Shown here piece by piece: positions 14,227 through 19,684 of a stretch of DNA of 19,684 nt. The translations under genes and the position numbers were made by a program. The notes below the pieces were generated by a model. The model was not told the DNA's origin and ran no database searches. It saw only the letters and a list, made by a program, of their open reading frames with translations. The first letter of the stretch is position 1; every line of letters begins with the position of its first letter. The DNA is from Brevibacillus sp. (GTDB lineage Bacteria > Bacillota > Bacilli > Brevibacillales > Brevibacillaceae), in contig JARDZO010000079.1 of NCBI GenBank assembly GCA_029240815.1, positions 1 through 19,684 on the forward strand. The letters are read 5' to 3'.

Positions 14227-14256
14227 TTTACAGTCGAGAGTTGGTGAACTTATGAT
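14227..14256 (+). promoter_or_regulatory. Promoter of mqnE
   Basis: -35 TTTACA (14227-14232), 18-nt spacer, -10 TATGAT (14251-14256), each 5 of 6 to consensus. A second TATAAT at 14281-14286, with weak -35 TTGTTC 17 nt upstream, could be another start. Either way the leader is over 200 nt. Confidence 0.6.
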
Positions 14257-14303
14257 ATTGTTCCCTCCATCCAAGAGGTTTATAATATAGGTGCCTTGTT
14301 GCC

Positions 14304-14400
14304 CGATTTTTGCATGTTCTCGTCGATAGTTTCGGAATCATTTTTTACTCCTATCGCGATCGAAATGCAGCCGATGCCCCACCGAAGACGCAGGGGGATC
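14304..14400 (+). other. Structured leader of mqnE
   Basis: Nested pairs TGCAT (14311-14315)/ATGCA (14365-14369) and CGATAG (14324-14329)/CTATCG (14351-14356) form one arm. A second hairpin pairs GATGCCCC (14373-14380) with GGGGGATC (14393-14400) with one mismatch. I recognise no known riboswitch. The rest of the 14099-14509 gap shows no convincing gene. Confidence 0.4.
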
Positions 14401-14509
14401 ATCTTCACACATCAGAGACCGCTCCAACCCCATGAACGTACACGATCGGGTAAAACTGGACGAACCTCACAAAAAAATACACTTATATGGAAGAAAGGAA
14501 GTGTTTGGT

Positions 14510-15613
14510 ATGGCGCTTGAAACCATTGCCATCCAAGACAAATCGCTCTCCGGTATCGCAGAAAAGGTACAGCACGGCGAACGCCTCACTTTGGAAGACG
14601 GTGTTACTCTATTCAACTCCCACGATCTGTTGACGATCGGACAGCTCGCTAATCTCGTCAATCAACGGAAGAATGGCAACAATGTGTATTTTATGCAAAA
14701 CATGTACATCAACCCGACAAACGTCTGTGAAGCGCATTGCAAATTCTGTGGCTTCCGCCGTGACAAGGATGAAGATGGCGCTTACACCATGAGCACCGAA
14801 GAGTTGCTGCATTACGTAGAAACTCGCTTCCATCCTGGCATTCGCGAGTTCCACGTCGTAGGCGGACACAATCAGCACATGCCTTTCGAGTATTACGTCG
14901 ACACGCTGCGCACGCTGAAAAAGGCGTATCCAGACGTAACGATCAAATCGTATACCGGAGCTGAAATCGAGTTCTTCTCCCGTATCTCCGGTCTGTCCAT
15001 CGAAGGCGTGTTGAAAGAACTGATGAACGCTGGTCTGGAAAGCTTGACAGGCGGTGGTGCTGAAATCTTGACAGAGCGCTATCGGATGAAAATGAGCCCG
15101 GAGAAAGCAAGCACAGACATGTACCTGCAAGTACACCGTACCGCTCACCAATTGGGGCTGAAAACGCACTCCACCATGCTGTACGGTTCGATCGAGACTT
15201 TGGAAGAGCGCGTGATCCACATGATGCGTCTGCGCGAGCTGCAGGATGAAACCAACGGATTCCTGGTCTTTATTCCACTCGCCGTCCAACCAATCAAAGC
15301 TAGTGCAGGTATCAAGCGCCGCAACTCCGCGATCGACGACCTGAAAACAATGGCGATCAGCCGTCTGATGCTGGATAACTTCCCACACATCAAGGCGTAT
15401 TTCATTAATATTGGTACCCAATTGACCCAGCTGTCCCTGACCATGGGGATGTCCGACGTACACGGCACACTCATTGAAGAGCGCATCAGCCATGCTGCCG
15501 GTGCTCTCACTCAACAAGCTTTGACCGTCGACGAACTGGTTTGGCTGATCAAAGGTGCTGGCAGACGTGCACTGGAACGCGACACCTTCTACAATGTCGT
15601 GAAAGAACACTAA
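14510..15613 (+). CDS. mqnE: Aminofutalosine synthase (radical SAM)
   Basis: A 367-residue enzyme of the futalosine route to menaquinone. It joins 3-[(1-carboxyvinyl)oxy]benzoate to S-adenosylmethionine, giving aminofutalosine. The radical-SAM cluster motif is C73-x3-C77-x2-C80 (CEAHCKFC). Other family markers are HVVGGHNQHMP, LTGGGAEIL, THSTMLYGSIETLEERV and FIPLAVQP. The related MqnC is the main alternative, but TMLYG-IET and overall length favour MqnE. The start is ATG 14510, with AAAGGAAG upstream; the in-frame ATG at 14432 has no ribosome site. The other mqn genes are not in the window. Confidence 0.9.
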   Translation: MALETIAIQDKSLSGIAEKVQHGERLTLEDGVTLFNSHDLLTIGQLANLVNQRKNGNNVYFMQNMYINPTNVCEAHCKFCGFRRDKDEDGAYTMSTEELLHYVETRFHPGIREFHVVGGHNQHMPFEYYVDTLRTLKKAYPDVTIKSYTGAEIEFFSRISGLSIEGVLKELMNAGLESLTGGGAEILTERYRMKMSPEKASTDMYLQVHRTAHQLGLKTHSTMLYGSIETLEERVIHMMRLRELQDETNGFLVFIPLAVQPIKASAGIKRRNSAIDDLKTMAISRLMLDNFPHIKAYFINIGTQLTQLSLTMGMSDVHGTLIEERISHAAGALTQQALTVDELVWLIKGAGRRALERDTFYNVVKEH

Positions 15614-15636
15614 TTCCTTTTCTCTACGAAAAAATA

Positions 15637-15685
15637 AAAGAAGCTGGTGCCCCGACGAAAAGCGGCATCAGCTTCTTTCTATTTG
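15637..15685 (+). terminator. Terminator after mqnE
   Basis: A 15-bp stem AAAGAAGCTGGTGCC/GGCATCAGCTTCTTT with one G-T pair, then CTATTT. It starts 23 bp past the mqnE stop. Confidence 0.9.
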
Positions 15686-15780
15686 AACAATCCGTAATGG
15701 TAAGAGCAGGTAGAGCGTTCCATTATGACATTACCATGTTTTTGAACAGAGCGGGTTGAACATAGTAAGGAGAAGCTGCT

Positions 15781-16044
15781 CTACAGAGGAAAGTCCATAT
15801 TCATCATATCGTCTTCCTCACGCAGCTTGTTCTTGATTTTCGTTAACAGCTCTTCGGCGGTCTCGGCTTGCACCAGATTGCCGTTGACCAACGCAAACGG
15901 CTGCATATAGCATTCGCCGCAATAACCCAAACAGCCATACTCCAGAACATCGACGTCCAGCTCCCGATCGTTTTCCAGCGCATCTACGACGGATTGGGTA
16001 TAGGAAGAAACGTTGCTCGCGCAAAATTCTACTAAAGGCTTCAT
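15781..16044 (-). CDS. yuzB: YuzB-like Cys-rich protein (DUF1450)
   Basis: An 87-residue cytosolic protein of DUF1450. It looks like a small thioredoxin-fold, ferredoxin-like domain: N-terminal EFC (C8), then EYGCLGYCGEC with C38, C42 and C45, then PFALVNG and a C-terminal helix. This spacing resembles the 2Fe-2S thioredoxin-like ferredoxins, so cluster or metal binding is possible but unproven. AGGTGA lies 6 nt before ATG 16044. It diverges from yutJ, as in B. subtilis. Functionally unassigned; a redox role with YutJ is an inference from context. Confidence 0.88.
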   Translation of the reverse strand: MKPLVEFCASNVSSYTQSVVDALENDRELDVDVLEYGCLGYCGECYMQPFALVNGNLVQAETAEELLTKIKNKLREEDDMMNMDFPL

Positions 16045-16217
16045 CTATCTTCACCTACCGATAATTTCGACATCGTCACGTCCTTTATTGTACCTCGTCT
16101 GCTGTAAAAATCCAGCGGAGAAAACGGGAAAAAGATTCTGCTTGCATTTTTGGCGAAAGAGACTAAAAATAGAATGGGTGCTGTATAAAACGGACAGAAG
16201 AAAGGACTAGACCTTCT

Positions 16218-17285
16218 ATGAAACGACTTGTGATCCTTGGTGGAGGATACGGGGGTCTTCGTATTATTGAGCGAGTCCTGTCCCCTGAATTACCAGACGA
16301 CGTGTTTATTACCCTCGTAGACCGGATGCCGTTTCACGGCTTGAAAACAGAGTACTATGCTCTGGCTGCAGGGACAACACCGGAATCTCACTTGCGAGTC
16401 ACTTTTCCCAACGATCCTCGCCTGACGATCAAATACGGGGAAATTTCCGGATTGGATATGGACGAGCAGGTAGTAAATTTTTCCAATGGGGACACCATTT
16501 CCTACGACTGGCTCGTAATTGGCTTGGGCTGTGAGGACCGTTACCACGATATCCCTGGTGCTGAGCAGTATACTTGCTCCATTCAATCCATGGGAGCGAC
16601 CCGCAGCACTTATTCGGCCATTAATAATGTGAATCCGTACGGTACAGTTACCGTTGTGGGTGGAGGACTGAGTGGCGTAGAAATGGCTGCTGAGTTGCGT
16701 GAGAGCCGCCCAGACCTGAACGTACGCATTGTAGACCGCGGGCAAAGTATTCTTAGCCCATTCCCGAAAAAACTGCAGGAGTATGCTTCACAATGGTTCA
16801 TCGAGCATGAAGTACAGCTCGTCTCCATGGCTTGTGTGACCGGTATCGAGCCTGGTGTTGTGTATAACCACAACCAGCCCGTGGAGAGCGACGTGATCGT
16901 ATGGACGGCCGGTATTCAAGCGAACCGGATTGTGCGCGCACTACCGATCGAGACAGACAACATTGGACGCGCCAAATTGAATCAGTATCATCAAATCCCA
17001 TCCCATCCGAACGTCTACGTCGTGGGTGACTGTGCGAGCACCATTATCGCACCGAGCGCTCAGACGGCTGAGATACAAGGCGAACAAATTGCCATGATGC
17101 TGAAGAAGGATATTAAAGGCGAGGACTATCCAGCCTCCCTGCCAGCTCTCAAGCACAAAGGCTTCCTCGGTTCCCTCGGAAAAAAAGAAGGCTTTGCCAG
17201 CATGGGGAAAGTATCTCTCGTTGGTCAAATGGCTCGCGTCATCAAGAGCGGTCAGTTGTGGATGTACAAAAAGCATATGGGATAG
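16218..17285 (+). CDS. yutJ: NADH dehydrogenase-like flavoprotein YutJ
   Basis: A 355-residue two-dinucleotide-domain flavoprotein of the NDH-2 superfamily. FAD motif GGGYGG lies at 8-13, NAD(P)H motif GGGLSGVEMAAEL mid-protein, and the FAD-contacting VYVVGDCAS with AQTAEIQGE near the C-terminus. It is about 40 residues shorter than the NDH-2 at 1617-2807 and differs in its C-terminal part, so the electron acceptor may not be the same. An AAAGGA ribosome site is 11 nt before the ATG, slightly long. Synteny with the divergent yuzB matches B. subtilis. Confidence 0.9.
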   Translation: MKRLVILGGGYGGLRIIERVLSPELPDDVFITLVDRMPFHGLKTEYYALAAGTTPESHLRVTFPNDPRLTIKYGEISGLDMDEQVVNFSNGDTISYDWLVIGLGCEDRYHDIPGAEQYTCSIQSMGATRSTYSAINNVNPYGTVTVVGGGLSGVEMAAELRESRPDLNVRIVDRGQSILSPFPKKLQEYASQWFIEHEVQLVSMACVTGIEPGVVYNHNQPVESDVIVWTAGIQANRIVRALPIETDNIGRAKLNQYHQIPSHPNVYVVGDCASTIIAPSAQTAEIQGEQIAMMLKKDIKGEDYPASLPALKHKGFLGSLGKKEGFASMGKVSLVGQMARVIKSGQLWMYKKHMG

Positions 17286-17297
17286 TCTAGAAAACTT

Positions 17298-17323
17298 GGC
17301 TACGCCTAGCTTTTGGCGAAGCC
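17298..17323 (+). terminator. Hairpin after yutJ
   Basis: GGCT-A-CGCC pairs with GGCG-A-AGCC around an 8-nt loop, followed by TTTAGTTG. Weak T run; the stronger terminator at 17375 probably completes termination. Confidence 0.55.
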
Positions 17324-17374
17324 TTTAGTTGCACTTGTACTGGATAGGAAATTTAAATTCCTATCTGTAGAACC

Positions 17375-17412
17375 AAAACCTGTTGACCGTGGTCTAACAG
17401 GTTTTCTTTTTG
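17375..17412 (+). terminator. Second terminator after yutJ
   Basis: Perfect 10-bp stem AAAACCTGTT/AACAGGTTTT followed by CTTTTTG. A further small stem GATAGGAA/TTCCTATC lies at 17343-17365. Confidence 0.8.
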
Positions 17413-17431
17413 TTCGAGTCTGCTCCATAAA

Positions 17432-17463
17432 AGAAGTGCCCTCCCCGATGGAAGGACACTTCT
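17432..17463 (-). terminator. Terminator of the coiled-coil protein gene
   Basis: AGAAGTG-TCCTTCC pairs with GGAGGG-CACTTCT on the leftward strand (near perfect, 13 bp) followed by TTTT. It lies 4 bp past the stop of the 113-residue gene. Confidence 0.8.
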
Positions 17464-17466
17464 CAA

Positions 17467-17808
17467 TCATCTCTTCTGGACTCTTACCACTGGCACTTTT
17501 TTCGTCTCGTATGTACCTGCCAGCAAACGCTCATGAATGACATTCAGTTTTAGCAAACTGGTGATTTTCCCGGTATCCGCTCTCGACATCAGACGCCAGA
17601 GAGTGGGATCTGGCAACGCGTTGTACAGCCGATCATCGTTGTACTCCCGCCGCTCTTGATAGGAAATCGTCAGTTTGTAAGCCCCTTCCTCGAGACTGTC
17701 CGTGTTTTGGCAGCTCTCCACTAGTTTGTTCCGCAAATCATTCAATTCTTCCTCCACCTGCTTCTGCGTTTCCTTTAGTTCGTAATAACGGGCCAGATGC
17801 TCTTCCAT
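17467..17808 (-). CDS. Coiled-coil hypothetical protein
   Basis: A 113-residue protein not recognised. Residues 1-35 form a charged coiled coil (YYELKETQKQVEEELNDL). Next comes YKLTISYQERREYND and LPDPTLWRLMSRADTGKI, then a basic end. The coiled coil plus Y-x-T-x-x-x-Q-x-R pattern resembles small helpers found beside phage YqaJ-type nucleases, a weak resemblance only. The start is ATG 17808 with AAAGGAGG 8 nt upstream, not the ATG 33 nt earlier. It is flanked by terminators on both sides, so it is a single-gene unit. Confidence 0.75.
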   Translation of the reverse strand: MEEHLARYYELKETQKQVEEELNDLRNKLVESCQNTDSLEEGAYKLTISYQERREYNDDRLYNALPDPTLWRLMSRADTGKITSLLKLNVIHERLLAGTYETKKVPVVRVQKR

Positions 17809-17887
17809 CCGCTCGTCCTCCTTTGGGTTGGTCGCACCCATGAAGTATATGAGTCGGAAGATGGCTGTAGAACGCTGCTGAAACGTG

Positions 17888-17921
17888 AAACCCCCGCTCC
17901 ATTCTTACCAGAGCGAGGGTT
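17888..17921 (-). terminator. Terminator of the FG-GAP-like protein gene
   Basis: Read leftward, AACCC-T-CGCTC pairs with GAGCG-G-GGGTT and runs into TTCACGTTTC. It lies 14 bp past the stop. Confidence 0.7.
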
Positions 17922-17934
17922 CATTTTCCATGCT

Positions 17935-18828
17935 TTATTTCCCGATTTGGGTCTGAAACGCTTCACCTGGATGCTTGATCAAGAAGGTCGTGTACTCGAC
18001 TTCCCACGGATTCCATTTTCCGTCTGCCCCATAGCCCCATACAGAATTGATTCGGGAAACCGTGTCGGTGTTATTGATGCCTACAACCCGTTGTTCACCC
18101 GCCAGTTCAAACGTTCCGTTGCCATCCATGTCGATCGGAGTCAAAGCACCGAACGGATAGGAATAGACAGACAGATCTTCTTCATCTGCTGCCAACTTTC
18201 CGGCTTGATCGTACAGTTTGGCTGCTACATACAGATCCTTGTTCGTACTGACGTCAAAAGTGAGCGGTTTGTCGAGATGCTTCCCTTTCCCTTCCACTTT
18301 GAAGCCATCCACGAAAGCTCCTTCGTATTTGATTCCTTCGTTTTCTTTTTCGCCAAAAATAACTTTGGATTGCTTGTCAGCGAATGTCGCAATAACGTGG
18401 CTGTAGATGCCTCCACTGCCGCCAGTCGCGGTTTTTACAAAGGCGTCTGCTACATGATCACCTGTGAAGTCAACGAGTGCCAGAGTCCCTTCATAACCGC
18501 CCAGATCGCCCAATTCTGTTTTGCTGTATGCCTTCGTTTTCCCATCCTGAACAACGATGTTCATGTTGGAAGCGAAAATGTCGTCTTGTTTTTCCTTGAT
18601 ACCGACCAAGTAGACGGTATCAGCTACCTTGTCTCCACTCACATCTGCCAATTTTTGGTCGATGACAAAATTATTCTTATCCATTTTCAATCCTGCAGCT
18701 GCAGCAAAAGGTTTGCCCACTTCTGTTTCCGCCTGAGCGACCTTTGTATGGAAAGCTGCGAGACCGGAACCTCCGATTACTCCCGCAAGCAGTAGAAATG
18801 TAACAGGCTTCATCCATTTTTTGTTCAT
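17935..18828 (-). CDS. Secreted protein with FG-GAP/VCBS-like calcium loops
   Basis: A 297-residue exported protein. The signal peptide has a basic start (MNKKWMK), a hydrophobic core to about residue 25 and an AQA-E cleavage site near 33. Three Asp-rich calcium-loop repeats of the FG-GAP/VCBS kind follow: DVSGDKVAD at 62-70, DFTGDHVAD at 120-128 and DMDGNGTFE at 233-241. Such repeats usually build beta-propeller blades, though three blades are too few for a full propeller. AGGGGG lies 8 nt before the ATG. Likely a wall- or surface-associated protein; no catalytic residues are recognisable. Confidence 0.82.
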   Translation of the reverse strand: MNKKWMKPVTFLLLAGVIGGSGLAAFHTKVAQAETEVGKPFAAAAGLKMDKNNFVIDQKLADVSGDKVADTVYLVGIKEKQDDIFASNMNIVVQDGKTKAYSKTELGDLGGYEGTLALVDFTGDHVADAFVKTATGGSGGIYSHVIATFADKQSKVIFGEKENEGIKYEGAFVDGFKVEGKGKHLDKPLTFDVSTNKDLYVAAKLYDQAGKLAADEEDLSVYSYPFGALTPIDMDGNGTFELAGEQRVVGINNTDTVSRINSVWGYGADGKWNPWEVEYTTFLIKHPGEAFQTQIGK

Positions 18829-18965
18829 TGCGTTTTCCCCCTAGTAGTTGGTTACATTCACAACTATAGGACGAAGCCGCTAAAAGATCGTTACAAATCA
18901 TTTACGGATGGATGACAAATTAGAAAAACGCGGAAGGTCGGGTTGGTGGTCAATCAAACTATGGT

Positions 18966-18996
18966 GGAGGGGAGGAAAAAGGAGAAAACACTACAG
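18966..18996 (+). repeat. Dispersed purine-rich repeat, copy 2
   Basis: Matches 4218-4248 at 28 of 31 positions. Here no gene follows on the same strand; 45 bp downstream is a rod-like hairpin. Confidence 0.6.
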
Positions 18997-19040
18997 CGAT
19001 AGGGACACTGCTTGGATGATGGACTGTCCAGCTCCTTTCC

Positions 19041-19117
19041 AAAAGCGGAACGGCGTCCAAAGTAGCCGGCTCGCGGGTGCTTCTCAGAGGTGGACGCTCA
19101 GGCGTGTTCCGCTTTTT
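19041..19117 (+). other. Long rod hairpin, terminator or small RNA
   Basis: Three nested stems: AAAAGCGGAAC (19041-19051) with GTTCCGCTTTT (19106-19116), GCGTCCA (19053-19059) with TGGACGC (19091-19097), and AAGTAGCC with GGGTGCTT (7 of 8 pairs). A short T run follows. With repeat copy 2 upstream, the unit 18966-19117 could encode a small structured RNA. Between 19118 and 19425 I see no gene or clear signal. Confidence 0.5.
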
Positions 19118-19425
19118 CCACTCCGCTTGTGCTGTGTCCCAAACGCCTTCGCTTTTTTCCTCTTTTTCCTCGGCTAGCATTGACTCTTCCACTTTCCTTT
19201 TATCGGGAGCTTTCCACGGAGTTTCTATGAAAACAATCCTACATGGGACAATGCCTACGAAGACCGAAAGCTTGGTTCTCTCTATCCCGCAGCTTTTATG
19301 ATACGTTTAAACATATTGGTTGACCTCGTTCTTCTCTTGTTTCACCAACGCCCTTCGAAGACTGAATAAGCTTTTTCTCCCTTAAACCTCGTAATACCTG
19401 GTAACTAGAAACCACAGCAGCTCGC

Positions 19426-19628
19426 AGGAGAAGCAGGTTTCCAGGCGGAGCGACTCCGGAACCCAACTGAGCGGAACAACGAATTCACAGGATCCAGAAG
19501 CGGTACCTCTGTATTCCTGCGGAGCGGCTACTTACTTTACCGCTTCCCTGTGAATCGTTGTGGAGCGGACAGTCTATACTTCTTTGCAGGGTGTAGGCTG
19601 GAGCGCAGATCGGAAACCTGCTTCTCCT
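19426..19628. repeat. 203-bp nested palindrome with GGAGCG motifs
   Basis: Outer arms are a perfect 17-bp inverted repeat (AGGAGAAGCAGGTTTCC at 19426-19442, complement at 19612-19628). Inside are a hairpin CGGAG/CTCCG (19446-19458) and a 15-bp stem with one bulge (19476-19491 with 19547-19561). The latter encloses a 9-bp stem GAAGCGGTA/TACCGCTTC (19497-19505, 19538-19546). GGAGCG occurs at 19447, 19521, 19562 and 19600. There is no ORF or transposase. It may be a MITE-like or intergenic repeat element, or a structured RNA. Confidence 0.65.
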
Positions 19629-19684
19629 CGCCTCCGCTACGTTGGTATAAATTCCAATCAATCTAAAAAAAACGATCAGACGAA

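Noticed and set aside
14609..15610. A 333-codon minus frame opposite mqnE
   Set aside because: Mirror of a well-supported radical-SAM gene; low-complexity, no ribosome site.
15683..15762. TTGAACA three times within 80 bp between mqnE and yuzB
   Set aside because: Irregular spacing and an AT-rich 7-mer; no promoter in the right place, so probably chance.
18959..19192. A 77-codon minus frame with a charged N-terminus
   Set aside because: It runs through the rod hairpin and the repeat, ends in a Ser/Pro tail, and the GTG or ATG start lacks a properly spaced ribosome site.
1..19684. CRISPR arrays, tRNA or rRNA genes, insertion sequences
   Set aside because: I looked for regularly spaced repeats, cloverleaf patterns and transposase-like frames and found none.

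Overview
The window looks like chromosomal DNA of an endospore-forming Firmicute, most likely Brevibacillus or a close relative in the Paenibacillaceae. The clues are moderate GC, strong AGGAGG-type ribosome sites on nearly every gene, a Spo0E-like phosphatase, and homologues of a Bacillus subtilis redox neighbourhood (yuiA, yuiB, yumB, yumC, yutM, yuzB, yutJ). MqnE of the futalosine menaquinone route argues against B. subtilis itself. The genus is inferred from gene content only.

1-4.2 kb: a leftward set holds the first codons of a probable yuiC, then yuiB, a 47-residue yuiA, a Nudix hydrolase, an 83-residue protein whose start follows the NDH-2 stop by 3 nt, and a type II NADH dehydrogenase (yumB). 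Ferredoxin-NADP reductase (yumC) diverges from yumB. The intergenic region carries two Rex-like operators, which suggests NAD(H) redox control.

4.2-7.2 kb: small, poorly characterised genes, namely a zinc-ribbon protein, an exported His-rich helical protein, a 118-residue protein with a probable CTG start, a DUF6157 protein, a 37-residue basic protein, and a stand-alone CuA-type cupredoxin lipoprotein preceded by three repeats in exact 11-bp register.

7.2-11.6 kb: a catabolic module. A regulator with a large sensory region and C-terminal winged helix diverges from an MFS transporter and an AbgB-like M20 amidohydrolase. The shared region has an 11-bp inverted repeat and, before the transporter ribosome site, a perfect match to the CcpA cre consensus. 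I infer import and hydrolysis of an amide- or peptide-linked carbon source under local and catabolite control.

11.6-17.3 kb: a DUF4173 membrane protein, the A-type Fe-S carrier YutM, a Spo0E-like protein, mqnE behind a long structured leader, YuzB, and the NADH dehydrogenase-like flavoprotein YutJ. With yumB and yumC, this makes the window rich in flavin, Fe-S and quinone functions.

17.3-19.7 kb: a coiled-coil protein and a secreted protein with calcium-loop (FG-GAP/VCBS-like) repeats, then about 850 bp without a convincing gene. That stretch holds a short repeat shared with position 4218, a long rod hairpin, and a 203-bp nested palindrome with four GGAGCG motifs. The palindrome is the best candidate for an undescribed structured RNA or small mobile repeat. 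No rRNA, tRNA, CRISPR array or transposase gene was seen.
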